Below, one piece after another: positions 48,801 through 58,630 of a stretch of 64,000 nt of DNA. Numbering within the stretch: the stretch's first letter is position 1; each line of letters opens with the position of its first letter. Made by a program: the position numbers and the translations under genes. The stretch comes from Rhodospirillales bacterium. Lineage in GTDB: Bacteria > Pseudomonadota > Alphaproteobacteria > Rhodospirillales > Defluviicoccaceae. The notes beneath the pieces were generated by a model. The model was not told where the DNA came from and did not search any database. It worked only from the letters and a program-made list of their open reading frames with translations. The DNA lies in assembly GCA_016712375.1 (NCBI GenBank), contig JADJRE010000002.1, forward strand, positions 372,001 to 436,000, written 5' to 3'.

Positions 48801-49898
48801 TCAGCCCGCTCGCTCTGGATACAGCCGTAGCAGTCCCTCCGCCGAGGCGTCGCAGCGTCCCCGCTCGGTGATCAGGCCGGTGATCAGGCGGGCGGGAGTG
48901 ACATCGAAGGCATCGTTGCGGGCGGGCGTCCCGTCTGGGGTGACCTGTACCCAGCCGCCACGACCGTCTTCGGCGCGGCCGAAGATGCGCGTTACCTCGC
49001 CAGCATCGCGCTGCTCGATCGGGATGAGCAGGCCGTCCCCGATTGTCCAATCGATCGTCGGTCCTGGCAATGCGACCCAGAACGGCACGCCGCAGTCCTG
49101 GGCGGCCAGTGCCTTCAGGTAGGTGCCGATTTTGTTGCAGACGTCGCCGGTGCGGGTCGTCCTGTCGGTACCGACGATGACGAGGTCGACCAGTCCCCGC
49201 TGCATCAGGTGCCCGCCGGCGTTGTCGACAATCACTGTGTGCGCCACCCCATGCCGCCCAAGCTCCCAGGCAGTCAGCGAGGCGCCCTGATTGCGCGGCC
49301 GCGTTTCGTCGGCCCACACGTGGACCGGGATGCCCTGCCCGTGCGCCTTGTAGACAGGAGCCAACGCGGTCCCCCAGTCAACCGCCGCGAGCCAACCGGC
49401 GTTACAGTGGGTGAGCACGTTGACCGGCTCGCCGCCGTTCTTCGCTGCCCACGCCTGCTCGATCAGCGGCGCACCGTGCGTGCCGAGTGCCTCGCAGATT
49501 GCCACGTCCTCGTCTGATATCTCGGCGGCGCGCCTGGCCGCCGCGGCGGCCCGTCGGTCAGGCGGGAGCTGTGCCAGTACCGCTGCCACGTCATCCAAGG
49601 CCCAGCGAAGGTTAACGGCGGTCGGCCGCGTCGCGAGCAATTGCGCGCAAGCTGAGGCGAGTGCTTCGTCCGATGGATCGGCGCGTGCTGCCAGGGCGAG
49701 CCCCCAGGCCGCGGTGGCGCCGATTAAAGGGGCGCCGCGCACCCGCATCGTTGCGATCGCTTCCGCTACCTGCGCGACCGTCGTCAACCGCGCAACAGCA
49801 AAATCGAACGGCAGCCGCGTCTGGTCGATGATCTCGACATCGCCGGTGCCGTCCTCGGCAGCCCAGATCGTCCGATAATGCCGGCCTTCCACCCGCAT
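48801..49898 (-). CDS. mtnA: S-methyl-5-thioribose-1-phosphate isomerase
   Basis: MtnA converts methylthioribose-1-phosphate to methylthioribulose-1-phosphate in methionine salvage. Family signatures are MRVRGAPLIGATAAWGLALA, LTHCNAGWLAAVDWGTALA (catalytic cysteine), VWADETRPRNQGASLTAWEL and VIVGTDRTTRTGDVCNKIGT (catalytic aspartate region). GGAGGAAC lies before the ATG. Length is 365 residues. It is convergent with the RES toxin and divergent from the alpha/beta hydrolase. No other salvage gene is in the window. Confidence 0.93.
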   Translation of the reverse strand: MRVEGRHYRTIWAAEDGTGDVEIIDQTRLPFDFAVARLTTVAQVAEAIATMRVRGAPLIGATAAWGLALAARADPSDEALASACAQLLATRPTAVNLRWALDDVAAVLAQLPPDRRAAAAARRAAEISDEDVAICEALGTHGAPLIEQAWAAKNGGEPVNVLTHCNAGWLAAVDWGTALAPVYKAHGQGIPVHVWADETRPRNQGASLTAWELGRHGVAHTVIVDNAGGHLMQRGLVDLVIVGTDRTTRTGDVCNKIGTYLKALAAQDCGVPFWVALPGPTIDWTIGDGLLIPIEQRDAGEVTRIFGRAEDGRGGWVQVTPDGTPARNDAFDVTPARLITGLITERGRCDASAEGLLRLYPERAG

Positions 49899-50041
49899 GC
49901 GCCGTTCCTCCCTCTGTCGCCAAGACTATACGATTTGGCTCGAGCCAATGCGCGATCGGCAGTTTCCATGGCTCACTTTCCGCGCTATGTGGCGGGGCGA
50001 CAGGGCGACGGGGCGCCAGCGACCGGGACAGGGAGAACCGC

Positions 50042-50893
50042 ATGCAGCTGCATCGCTTCGCCGCCGACGACGGTACCGAGATCCGCGTGCAGGTGGCAGG
50101 CAGCGGCCCGCCGATCGTGCTGCTCCACGAGTGGGCGTCGAGCCACCGCGTCTGGGAGCCGATCGCGCATCGCCTCGCCGACCGGTTCACCATCTACCGC
50201 TGGGACGCCCGCGGCCATCACGGACACGGCGAGGCGCTACCACCGGTCGCTGCAGGCGTCGTGAGCGTCGAGCGGATGGCCGACGACCTCGCCTGCCTTC
50301 TCGACCATTTCCGGCTGCAACGTCCCGTCGTCATCGGGCATTCGATGGGGGCACTGACCCTGTGGGCCTACGTCGCCCGCCATGGCTGCGCCGAACTGGG
50401 AAAGGTCGGCATCATCGACCAGTCGCCGAAGCTGACGACCGACGCGGCCTGGCGATTGGGCATTTACGGCGACTGGCCGGCGGAGCGCGACGCGGCATTC
50501 GTTGCGGGCATGCGCGCCGACTTCGTGGAGACCGTCGTCCGCCTCGTCTGCTGCGGGCTGAACCGGCGGGCGCGGACGCGCTTCGAAAGCGGTCATCCTG
50601 GCATCGAACGGCTGCGGACCTACCTCGCGATGCTCGATAACGTGCCCCTCATCGAGGTGTGGGAAACGCTCTCGCGGGCTGATTTCAGGCCCGTCCTGCC
50701 GACGATCGTGGTGCCGGCGTTGCTCGTCTACGGCGGCGAAAGCAACTACTATCCGCCCGCGACCGGTCCTTATGTCCGCGATGCGATGCCGGACGCCCGG
50801 CTGTTGATCTACGACGGCACCGACCATTCGCCGCACGTTGCCGACCCCGACCGCTTCGCCGCCGACCTCGCTGGCTTCGCTGCTGGAGGCTGA
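50042..50893 (+). CDS. Alpha/beta hydrolase
   Basis: This is a cytoplasmic alpha/beta-hydrolase-fold protein. The nucleophile elbow is VVIGHSMGALTLWAYVARHG (serine in GHSMG). The oxyanion loop is VLLHEWASSHRVWEPIAHRL. The C-terminal histidine is in LIYDGTDHSPHVADPDRFAA. Note HEW in place of the common HGx after the first strand. The substrate cannot be told. It follows mtnA divergently and is convergent with the DUF2889 gene. Confidence 0.88.
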   Translation: MQLHRFAADDGTEIRVQVAGSGPPIVLLHEWASSHRVWEPIAHRLADRFTIYRWDARGHHGHGEALPPVAAGVVSVERMADDLACLLDHFRLQRPVVIGHSMGALTLWAYVARHGCAELGKVGIIDQSPKLTTDAAWRLGIYGDWPAERDAAFVAGMRADFVETVVRLVCCGLNRRARTRFESGHPGIERLRTYLAMLDNVPLIEVWETLSRADFRPVLPTIVVPALLVYGGESNYYPPATGPYVRDAMPDARLLIYDGTDHSPHVADPDRFAADLAGFAAGG

Positions 50894-50909
50894 CGATAAG
50901 CCAGCACGG

Positions 50910-51464
50910 CTATTCCTTCTCGACCCAATACTCCGGCCATTGGCGGCGGACGACGTCGCTGCCGCGCGCAAGGGCATGGCAGGTATCAAGGATCGGTGGC
51001 GGTTTGCCACCTTCCTGCGGCTGCTGACGGCGGCTGCGGGCAGGGCCAATGGTCTGGAATGCCGTTGTCGTCATCGGGCCGAGCAGCAACTCAGTCAGGT
51101 GCGTGCAGCCGGCAACGCCAGCCATCCGCTGCAGCACCGCCCGGCGCCAGCCGGGACCGATGCGCAACCCGGCGAGAGTTTTGAAGGTCGGCGTGATCGC
51201 CGGACAGAGGTCGAACGGTCCCGCTTCGGTGGCGGCCTCGCAGGCCTGCACCAGCATCTCGTCGTCGAGCGTCAGGCGGATGCGCATGTGGTGGATCGCC
51301 TCGCCGGCGACGATGCCCTCACGGTCGCGATTGGCGAACGAGTAGGTCTTGGAATCGACCAACTCGCCTTCGATGTCCCAAAGGCCGTCCTCGCGATGGA
51401 AACCCCGGCAGCGGATTTCGCGGCTGTGGATATGCTCGCGGGTTGACGGCCGGCTCAACGGCAT
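50910..51464 (-). CDS. DUF2889 domain protein
   Basis: This protein of unknown function matches the DUF2889 family: MPLSRPSTREHIHSREIRCR, then GFHREDGLWDIEGELVDSKT and a middle VAGEAIHHMRIRLTLDDEML. The core ends LAGCTHLTELLLGPMTTTAF-like sequence (VAGCTHLTELLLGP). The start ATG at 51462-51464 has AGGA 6 nt upstream and gives 184 residues. It lies 16 bases after the CNNM/CBS transporter gene on the same strand. No function can be inferred. Confidence 0.8.
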   Translation of the reverse strand: MPLSRPSTREHIHSREIRCRGFHREDGLWDIEGELVDSKTYSFANRDREGIVAGEAIHHMRIRLTLDDEMLVQACEAATEAGPFDLCPAITPTFKTLAGLRIGPGWRRAVLQRMAGVAGCTHLTELLLGPMTTTAFQTIGPARSRRQQPQEGGKPPPILDTCHALARGSDVVRRQWPEYWVEKE

Positions 51465-51480
51465 GACAGTTCCTGTCCCC

Positions 51481-52763
51481 TCAAGGAGCCCGCCCCGCCG
51501 GCTGCGGCGGCGTGACCCGGATGGCGGTGATCTGGTGGCGGTGGCGGCGCAGAATTTCGAAGCGGAAGCCATGGAACAGAAATGCCTGTCCGACATCGGG
51601 AATGCGCTTCGCTTCGTACAGCACCAGGCCGGCAATGGTCACTGCTTCCTCGTCCGGCAGCCGCCAGTCGAGCTCGCGGTTCAGGTCTCTGATGGTCACC
51701 GAACCTTGCACCACGAAGCTGCCGTCCGGCTGGCGGATGACGCCTGGAACGGCGACGTCGTGCTCGTCGGTGATCTCGCCGACGATCTCCTCCAGGATAT
51801 CCTCGAGGGTGACAATGCCCATCAGGCTGCCGTACTCGTCGACAACCAGCGCGAAGTGCTCGCGGCGCCGGCGGAAGGCCTGCAGCTGATCCATCAGCGT
51901 GCGCGAGTCCGGCACGAACCAAGGCTTGGCCGAAAGTGCGATGATGTCGAGGCCATCGAGACTGCCGCCCCGCGCTTGCACGGCACGGAACAGCGCTTTC
52001 GCGTGGATAACACCGACAACGTCGTCCGGCTCGCCGTGCCAAAGCGGGAGACGGGTGTAGGGGCTCGCCAGCACCTGTGCCACGATCGTCGCCGGCGCCT
52101 CGTCGGCGTCGATCATCGCGACGTTGCGGCGGTGGGTCATCACCTCCTCAAGCGTCACCTCGTTCAGGTCGAGGATGCTGTGAAGCATCGCGCGTTCGTC
52201 CCGAACAACGCCCCCTTCCTCGGCGTGCAGCTCGATGGCGCCGCGCAGCTCCTCCGAGGACGGCCCGAGGCCGGGAGCCTCGCCGCGGCCGATGACCCCG
52301 CGGACGATCGGGCGGACCAGCAGGTCGAGAGCGCGGGTGACAGGGGAAAAAATGGTGATCAAGCCGGTGATTGCCGGCGCAACTAGGAGCGAAACTTGGT
52401 TTGCGCGCCGAAACGCCAACGTCTTCGGCAGTACCTCGCCGAACATGACGACCAGGAACGTCATGCCAAGTGTGGCGTAGACGACGCCCGCCTCGCCGAA
52501 CAGGGTGATCAGCACGCTGGTCGCGAGCGCCGAGGAGAGGATATTGACGAGGTTGTTGCCGAGCAGAATCGTCGACAGCAATCGGTCGGTGCGGGCGTGC
52601 AGCCGGTTGACGAGCGTGGCGCGGTGATCACCGTTCTGCTCGAGCTGGTGCATCAGTGGCCGCGAGGCCGCCGTCAGTGCCGTCTCCGAGCCTGAAAGAA
52701 TGCCGACAACAGCAACAGAAGGAGAATGCCAGCGAGCGTGAGCGCGATGGTTTCGTCGATCAC
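51481..52763 (-). CDS. CNNM/CBS-pair transporter of the HlyC/CorC family (frameshifted)
   Basis: This inner-membrane protein belongs to the CorB/CorC family linked to Mg2+ or Co2+ transport. The GTG at 52761-52763 overlaps the aroB stop. It begins VIDETIALTLAGILLLLLLS and then breaks near 52691, where one T is missing from TTCTTT(T)CAGG. After that GSETALTAASRPLMHQLEQN leads into the CNNM membrane domain (LLGNNLVNILSSALATSVLI, FGEVLPKTLAFRRANQVSLL). The paired CBS domains and the C-terminal CorC_HlyC domain (FALVVDEYGSLMGIVTLEDI, GSFVVQGSVTIRDLNRELD) are intact. Restored length is about 427 residues. Confidence 0.87.
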
Positions 52764-53932
52764 GGCTTCGGCTTCCCAGCAGTGGTGACGACCAGGGCTT
52801 CTTCCAGCAACGCCCGCAGATCGCTCTCCGCCACGTCGTGGCAGACGAAGGTATCGCCGATGCCGCGCGCCAGCACGAAAGTCAATCGCCCGTTGCGGAC
52901 TTTCTTGTCGGTGCGCATGTGGGCGATGAGCGCGTCGGCGGAGGTCGGACAGCCGGCCAGGAGCGAGAGGTCGGCGGGCATACCGAGGCTGCGCAGATGC
53001 CGGCGAACACGTGCCGCGTCTTCTGCCGCGGCGAGCCCGAGACGGGACGACAATTCGAACGCCAATACCATGCCAACGGCTACCGCCTCGCCGTGCAGCA
53101 GCACCGCACCAAATCCGGTTTCTGCCTCCAGCGCGTGGCCGAAGGTATGACCAAGATTGAGCAGGGCGCGGATCCCCCCCTCCCGCTCATCCGCGGCGAC
53201 GACGGCCGCCTTGGCACGGCAGCTTACAGCCACCGCCCGCTGCAAGGCCGCCGGCTCTCTCCGCAGCACGGCATCGCCATATTCCTCCAGCCAGTCGAAG
53301 AACGGCGCGTCTCCCAGCAGGCCGTACTTCACGACCTCGGCGTAACCGGCGCGCAATTGCCGGTCGTCCAGCGTCGTCAGGGTCGCGGTGTCGGCCAAGA
53401 CCAGCTTCGGCTGGTGAAAGGCGCCCACCAGGTTCTTGCCTGCCTTGGTGTTGATGCCGGTCTTGCCGCCGACCGAGCTGTCGACCTGCGCCAACAGGGT
53501 CGTCGGCACCTGCACGAATTCCAGACCACGCAGCAGAATGGCGGCAGCGAAGCCGGTGATGTCGCCGATGACGCCGCCGCCGAGCGCCAGCAACGTCGTC
53601 CGACGTTCGATCCCCAGCGCCAGAACCTGGTCGCAGAGATCGGCCAAATGCGGAAAGTCCTTTGTGCCCTCGCCGGCGGGCAGCACGATCGCGGCGTGGA
53701 TGATGCCGGCTGCCGCCAGCGACGTCGTCAGCTCTTCGAGATAAAGGTCGGCGACCGTCTCATCGGTGATCACGACGACGCGCGGCTGCGCCAGGAGTGG
53801 GCGGATGCGCGCCCCGGCGCCGGCCAGCAGGCCGTGGCCGACCTCGATATCGTAGGAACGCTCGCCGAGATCGACGCGGATGCGTTCCCCCGTCAACGCT
53901 TCGGCGAACGCCTTCCGGCTCGCTGCGGTCAC
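52760..53932 (-). CDS. aroB: 3-dehydroquinate synthase
   Basis: AroB makes 3-dehydroquinate, the second step of the shikimate pathway, using NAD+ and a divalent metal. Family motifs are LPAGEGTKDFPHLADLCDQV, LALGGGVIGDITGFAAAILL, DSSVGGKTGINTKAGKNLVG, GYAEVVKYGLLGDAPFFDWL and the metal-binding LNLGHTFGHALEAETGF. Length is 390 residues. It overlaps aroK at its start and the CNNM gene at its end, each by 4 bases, so the three are probably co-transcribed. Confidence 0.95.
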   Translation of the reverse strand: MTAASRKAFAEALTGERIRVDLGERSYDIEVGHGLLAGAGARIRPLLAQPRVVVITDETVADLYLEELTTSLAAAGIIHAAIVLPAGEGTKDFPHLADLCDQVLALGIERRTTLLALGGGVIGDITGFAAAILLRGLEFVQVPTTLLAQVDSSVGGKTGINTKAGKNLVGAFHQPKLVLADTATLTTLDDRQLRAGYAEVVKYGLLGDAPFFDWLEEYGDAVLRREPAALQRAVAVSCRAKAAVVAADEREGGIRALLNLGHTFGHALEAETGFGAVLLHGEAVAVGMVLAFELSSRLGLAAAEDAARVRRHLRSLGMPADLSLLAGCPTSADALIAHMRTDKKVRNGRLTFVLARGIGDTFVCHDVAESDLRALLEEALVVTTAGKPKP

Positions 53933-54495
53933 GAAGCCACTCCTCTTGTCCGGGACGGCTTGGCAAGATGTGCGGTCAGGGCGGCGAGCACCCGCCCGGC
54001 GGTGAAGTCGGCCGGCTCGTATCCGGTGTCCACGACGATGTCGGCCTCAGCGTAGATCGGCTCTCGCACCGCCATCAACGTCGCCAGGACGGCGCGGGGG
54101 TCTGCCACCTCCAGGAGTGGTCGACCGGGGCGGCCGCGGGTCCGTCCTTCCAGAACATCAAGTGACGCGCGCAACCAGATGGAGATGCCAGATCGGCGAA
54201 TCACTGCCCGCGTGGCGGGGTCGACGAACGCGCCACCGCCGGTTGCCAGTACGTGGGGTGGACCGGCCAACAGCCGCTCGATGACCTTGCGCTCGCCGTC
54301 GCGAAACGCCGATTCGCCAAAAACGGCGAAGATCTCCGAGACGGAAGCTCCGGCGGCGGCTGCGATCTGCTCGTCGGCGTCGATGAACGGCATGTCGAGG
54401 AGGCGCGCCAAACGCTTGCCGATGCAGGTCTTGCCTGCCCCCATAAGTCCTACGAGGACGATCGTCCGGTCGATTTCGGCAATTGATGAGGTCAT
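53929..54495 (-). CDS. aroK: Shikimate kinase
   Basis: AroK phosphorylates shikimate with ATP. Walker A is LVGLMGAGKTCIGKRLARLL; FIDADEQIAAAAGASVSEIF includes the shikimate-binding aspartate; GESAFRDGERKVIERLL and VLATGGGAFVDPATR are the family signatures; the lid is RTRGRPGRPLLEVADP. Length is 188 residues. It is the first gene of aroK-aroB-CNNM. Confidence 0.95.
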   Translation of the reverse strand: MTSSIAEIDRTIVLVGLMGAGKTCIGKRLARLLDMPFIDADEQIAAAAGASVSEIFAVFGESAFRDGERKVIERLLAGPPHVLATGGGAFVDPATRAVIRRSGISIWLRASLDVLEGRTRGRPGRPLLEVADPRAVLATLMAVREPIYAEADIVVDTGYEPADFTAGRVLAALTAHLAKPSRTRGVAS

Positions 54496-54699
54496 CGGGC
54501 TCAGGGGCGAAGCTCGCCGCGCCTGTAACGTTGAAAGGCGGCGGCGGCGCCGATAAAGTTTCGGCGGCGGATCATTCCTGCACGCTAGCAGAAAACATCG
54601 GGGCTGTCGCGATAGCGAAAGCGTCGCCTCTTCCCGGCGAACTCCCGGCGAGGCGGCGGCTCATGTTCTCCGACCGGGTTCAAGAAGGTTGTCACACCG

Positions 54700-54840
54700 A
54701 TGGTCTCGTTCCTTCGCATCGTCGTCGTTCTCGGGCTGCTCATCATCGTCGGCGGCTTTGTGCTGTTGGGGACGATGGACCTGCAGCCGCCGACGCAGCG
54801 CATCGAGAAGTTGATCCCGAATGATCGCTTCCAGCGGTAA
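54700..54840 (+). CDS. Very small membrane protein (46 residues)
   Basis: This short gene encodes MVSFLRIVVVLGLLIIVGGF, continuing to VLLGTMDLQPPTQRIEKLIP and NDRFQR. It is one transmembrane helix followed by a short tail with a PPTQxIEKxIPxDRF pattern that looks like a conserved small protein of Rhodospirillales (recalled, not checked). AGAAGG lies 11 nt before the ATG. It overlaps the next gene by 20 bases in another frame, so the two are probably translated together. Function is unknown. Confidence 0.7.
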   Translation: MVSFLRIVVVLGLLIIVGGFVLLGTMDLQPPTQRIEKLIPNDRFQR

Positions 54841-56545
54841 TAGGCGACCAGGCAAGAAGAAATTTGCTGTCGCGCTATCGCTCGCGACTTTTTTCGCAGG
54901 TGTGACCGCCCTCGGCTCACCGCAAAGTGCTGCCGCGGCGGAAGCAATGCTGCTGGCGGCAAGTAGTCAGGTCGAAACGGATCGTCTCAGCGTTGTTGGT
55001 ATCGACACGACGGGCGCTCTGTCCGCGGCCGATGGCGCGCTTCCGGTTGATATGTGGCGTGACACGCCGCGATCCCTGGTCGATGCGCTGTTGCCACGTC
55101 TACCCGCCGACACTCCGTCGCCAGCCGCGCGGGCGTTAATGCGCCGCCTGTTGCTGAGCGGGGCGGCAATGCCGCGTGGCGACGCCGAGTCGGGCCGGCT
55201 GCTCGATGCACGGGCGTGGATGCTGTGGCGCATGGGCGATACCGCCGCTGTGTTGCAGCTCATCTCGGCCGCGCCGGTGGAGAGCCGATCGGCGAGTCTC
55301 TGGCGCTTGGACACGGATGCGCGCCTGCTCGCCGGGGACGCCAGCGCTGCCTGCCGCACCGCCGAGGAGCGGATCGCTGAGGACCCCGACGTCTACTGGC
55401 AAAAGGTTCTAGGATTCTGCCAGGCCCTCGCCGGCGACGAGGATGGCGCGTCACTGACCATCGCCCTGCTGTCCGAACGGAACGAGGACGTGCGCTCCTA
55501 TCGAGCGCTGATCGACGCCCTCGGCATCCGTCGCTCGCCGCCTCCGAAGCTCGTCGAAACGACTCCCCTCAGTCTCGCCATGCTCCGTGCTGCCGGAGTT
55601 TCGCCGCCGCCGCAGACTGCCGAGGGGGAAGACCTGCCGCTGGCGGCAATGATCGCGCGAACCGAGACTTTCGCCGGGCCTTTGCGGCTGACCGCCGGTG
55701 AACGCGCGGTTGCCGCCGGCGTCCTGCCGGCGGAAGAGATTTACCCCCTGTTTGCTCACGTACGATCAGGCAAGCTGCTGCCGACAGCCAGCCGCGGCGG
55801 CGTTCCGGTCGAAGCGCCTCCCGCGAGCGTGACGACGGTGCTGCGGGAGGCTCTGGCGGCAGACGAAACGGGGATCAATCAGATTGCCTGGGCCGTACGG
55901 GTGCTGGATGCCGGCCGGCAGACCGGCACCTGGCTGCAGGCGACGCACTTTGTCGCCCCGTGGCTGGCCGCCGCCACGCCTTCCGCTGAAACCGTCGGTG
56001 CCGCCCAGTCCATCATTCCGGCTTTGCTGGTGCTCGGCGAGCGGACGCGGGCTGAGGCATGGCTTGATTGGCTTAACGACGCTTCCAATAACCTTCCGCA
56101 AGCGGAAGCAGCGGCGCAGGCAGTGCTGCCGCTGGCGCGGCTAGCCCGGCTGAGGCAAGCCCAGTCGTGGAGTGCGGATTCCCTGATGAACTGGTGGCAA
56201 TCGGAGCGTGGACAACCCGGGGCACGATTGCGGGCCGAGCGATTGGTGACCATGCTGCAGGCGGCTGGGGAGACTGTTCCGGATGCACTGTGGCAGTCGC
56301 TGCTGCAAGGTCCGGCACAGGTGAGTGGCACCAGCATCGACCCGGCTTTCCGCGCCCAGCTGTTCCGCGCTGCGCGGGCGCGGCGAGTGGGCGAGGCGGT
56401 GCTGCTGACGCTGGTCGGTCTCGGTACCGACGGACCTCAGTCGCTCGGCATCTCAAGCCTGGAGGTGGTGGTGGATAGTCTTCGTGCCGTGGGCCTGGAC
56501 GCGGACGCGCGGGCGCTGGCCGTCGAGGCGGTGGCCTCGCGATGA
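54821..56545 (+). CDS. Large exported protein of unknown function
   Basis: The N-terminus KKKFAVALSLATFFAGVTAL ending SPQSAAAAEA is a clear signal peptide, so the mature protein (about 535 residues) is periplasmic or outer-membrane-bound. It is Ala- and Leu-rich and looks fully helical, with repeats of paired helices such as LWRLDTDARLLAGDASAACR, AWAVRVLDAGRQTGTWLQAT and AEAAAQAVLPLARLARLRQA. This suggests a TPR- or SEL-like solenoid. I do not recognise the family. It overlaps the tiny membrane protein before it and xerD after it (4 bases). Confidence 0.75.
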   Translation: MIASSGNRRPGKKKFAVALSLATFFAGVTALGSPQSAAAAEAMLLAASSQVETDRLSVVGIDTTGALSAADGALPVDMWRDTPRSLVDALLPRLPADTPSPAARALMRRLLLSGAAMPRGDAESGRLLDARAWMLWRMGDTAAVLQLISAAPVESRSASLWRLDTDARLLAGDASAACRTAEERIAEDPDVYWQKVLGFCQALAGDEDGASLTIALLSERNEDVRSYRALIDALGIRRSPPPKLVETTPLSLAMLRAAGVSPPPQTAEGEDLPLAAMIARTETFAGPLRLTAGERAVAAGVLPAEEIYPLFAHVRSGKLLPTASRGGVPVEAPPASVTTVLREALAADETGINQIAWAVRVLDAGRQTGTWLQATHFVAPWLAAATPSAETVGAAQSIIPALLVLGERTRAEAWLDWLNDASNNLPQAEAAAQAVLPLARLARLRQAQSWSADSLMNWWQSERGQPGARLRAERLVTMLQAAGETVPDALWQSLLQGPAQVSGTSIDPAFRAQLFRAARARRVGEAVLLTLVGLGTDGPQSLGISSLEVVVDSLRAVGLDADARALAVEAVASR

Positions 56546-57513
56546 AGGCGCGTAGCGGCAGAGATATGAACGCACGATACCTTGAGACATTTCTGGAAAT
56601 GCTGGTCGCGGAGCGCGGGGCTTCGCAGAACACCGTCGACGCCTACAAGCGCGATCTGCGCGGCTTTTTCGCTTTCGCCGCGCAAGGTGGACGCGACGCA
56701 CTGATGTGCGACGAGCAAGACTTGCGTGCCTGGCAGCGGGCACAGGCCGCGGCTGGCATGTCCGCCCGCACCGGTGCCCGGCGGCTGTCGGCGCTGCGGC
56801 AGTTTTTCCAGTTCTTGTTTGCCGAGCGCATACGAACCGACGATCCGAGCCGTCACCTTGACCGACCGAAGCAGGGTCGGCCGCTGCCGAAGTATCTCAG
56901 CGAGGGCGAGGTCGACCGGCTGCTTGCCACCGCTGCCGCGTACCCCGGTCGCCACGGTGTGCGGATGACGGCGCTGCTGGAGATTCTCTACGCCACCGGG
57001 CTGCGGGTTTCGGAACTTGTTGGCCTGCCGATGACGGCCTTCGGCCGCGACCGGCGCGTTCTGATCGTTCGCGGCAAAGGCGGAAAGGAACGCATGGTGC
57101 CCATGACCGAGCCCGCGATCGACGCGCTCGCCGCCTGGCTTTCGGTACGCGAACCTTCGAACAAAGAAGGCATGCGCGGGCGAGTGGCCTCGCCATGGCT
57201 TTTTCCTTCGCGCTCCGCCAAGGGCTACCTCACCCGCGTGCGCTTCGGTCAGATGCTGAAGCAGCTGGCGATCGACGCCGGCATTGATCCACATCGGGTA
57301 TCGCCGCACGTTCTGCGCCATTCCTTTGCCAGCCACCTCCTGGCCCATGGCGTCGACCTGCGGAGCCTGCAGCAGATGCTGGGACATGCCGACATTGGCA
57401 CCACCCAGATCTACACGCATGTTCTCGAAGCGCGCCTGCATGCTCTGGTACACTCGGCACATCCGCTCGCCCGCTTCACCTTGAAGGATCTGCAGAGCAA
57501 ACCCGGCGACTGA
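56542..57513 (+). CDS. xerD: Site-specific tyrosine recombinase XerD
   Basis: XerD acts with XerC at dif to resolve chromosome dimers. The catalytic residues are all visible: Arg in ATGLRVSELVGLPM, Lys in RGKGGKERMVPM, HVLRHSFASHLLAHG (His-x-x-Arg), LGHADIGTTQIYTHV (His and the nucleophile Tyr). The SAM-like N-terminal domain starts YLETFLEMLVAERGASQNTV. Length is 323 residues, with GAxRRLSALRQFFQFLF typical of XerD. The start overlaps the upstream gene by 4 bases. Confidence 0.92.
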   Translation: MKARSGRDMNARYLETFLEMLVAERGASQNTVDAYKRDLRGFFAFAAQGGRDALMCDEQDLRAWQRAQAAAGMSARTGARRLSALRQFFQFLFAERIRTDDPSRHLDRPKQGRPLPKYLSEGEVDRLLATAAAYPGRHGVRMTALLEILYATGLRVSELVGLPMTAFGRDRRVLIVRGKGGKERMVPMTEPAIDALAAWLSVREPSNKEGMRGRVASPWLFPSRSAKGYLTRVRFGQMLKQLAIDAGIDPHRVSPHVLRHSFASHLLAHGVDLRSLQQMLGHADIGTTQIYTHVLEARLHALVHSAHPLARFTLKDLQSKPGD

Positions 57514-57538
57514 ACGGCCATGCGTGAGCAGGACGCGC

Positions 57539-57571
57539 TTGACAGGCGGCAGCGGCGGCCTCGTGTATAGT
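57539..57571 (+). promoter_or_regulatory. Possible promoter of the malyl-CoA lyase-like gene
   Basis: A perfect TTGACA (57539-57544) is followed by TGTATAGT (57564-57571). The spacing to TATAGT is 21 nt, longer than usual; GTGTAT at 18 nt is an alternative -10. It lies between the xerD stop and the GTG at 57623. Confidence 0.35.
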
Positions 57572-57622
57572 GCCCGCTCGGGCCGTGCCCACGTTTCCAA
57601 CCCTGGTGCCAGAAGGTCTGCT

Positions 57623-58604
57623 GTGAGCTTCACCGTCGTTCCCGTGCCCCGTTCGCGACTCAACCGCTCGCAACTGGCGGTGCCCGGCTCCAGCCGCAAG
57701 TTTATCGAGAAGGCCATGGAGCTGGCCGCCGATATCGTCATGTTCGACCTGGAAGACGCGGTGGCGCCGGACGAGAAGGAGCAGGCCCGCGCCACGGTGA
57801 TCGAGGCGATCAACGGCCTCGACTGGGGCACACGGACCCTCTCGGTACGGATCAATGGCCTGGATACGCCCTGGATGTACCGCGATCTCATCGAGCTTGC
57901 GGAGCGCGCCGGCGACCGCCTTGATCTGATGATGATTCCGAAGGTGGGCACCGCGGCAGACGTCTACACCGCTGATGTGTTGCTGACGCAGATCGAGGCA
58001 GCGAAGCGGCGCACCCGGCGGATCGGTCTTGAGCTGCTGATCGAAAGTGCGCTCGGTATGCAGAATGTCGAGGCAATCGCCGCGTCAAGCCCGCGGATCG
58101 AGATCGCTGCACATCGGGCCGGGTGACTATGCCGCTTCGACCGGCGCGAGGACGCTCTCCATCGGCGGGCCGCACCCCGGATATGCGGTTCTTACCGATG
58201 CCGATTCCGCGGGCGCCAGGCAGGTGCATTGGAACGACATGTGGCACTATGCACACTGCCGGATCGTCGTCGCGGCCCGTGCCAATGGGTTGCGGCCGAT
58301 CGACGGCCCCTTTGCCGACTTCAGGGATGCGCAGGGCTTGGCGGCAGCGGCAACGCGCACGGCCGTCCTCGGCTTCGACGGAAAATGGGTGATCCATCCG
58401 AGCCAGATCGACGCGGTGAACCGGATCTTCACGCCGTCGGAGGATGAGGTGGCGAAAGCCCGGCGCATCCTTGCGGCGATGGCCGAGGCGCAGGCGAAAG
58501 GAACCGGCGCGGTGACCTTGGACAACCGGATGATCGACGTCGCCTCAATTCGTCAGGCGGAAACGCTGGTGCGCAAGGCCGACGCGATTGCCGCCGCCAC
58601 CTGA
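57623..58604 (+). CDS. mcl1: Malyl-CoA / beta-methylmalyl-CoA lyase-like CoA ester lyase (frameshifted)
   Basis: This CitE-family lyase is close to Mcl1, which splits beta-methylmalyl-CoA to glyoxylate and propionyl-CoA, and malyl-CoA to glyoxylate and acetyl-CoA, in the ethylmalonyl-CoA pathway. Motifs are RSQLAVPGSSRKFIEKAMEL, DIVMFDLEDAVAPDEKEQAR, INGLDTPWMYRDLIELAERA and MMIPKVGTAADVYTADVLL. A break near 58102, after RIE, moves the frame to SLHIGPGDYAASTGARTLSI, GFDGKWVIHPSQIDAVNRIF and TLDNRMIDVASIRQAETLVR. The start is GTG at 57623 with AGAAGG 6 nt upstream. Restored length is about 326 residues. Distinction from malyl-CoA thioesterase (Mcl2) is not certain. Confidence 0.8.
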
Positions 58605-58630
58605 GCGCAGAAACCGACGGCCGGAAAGAC

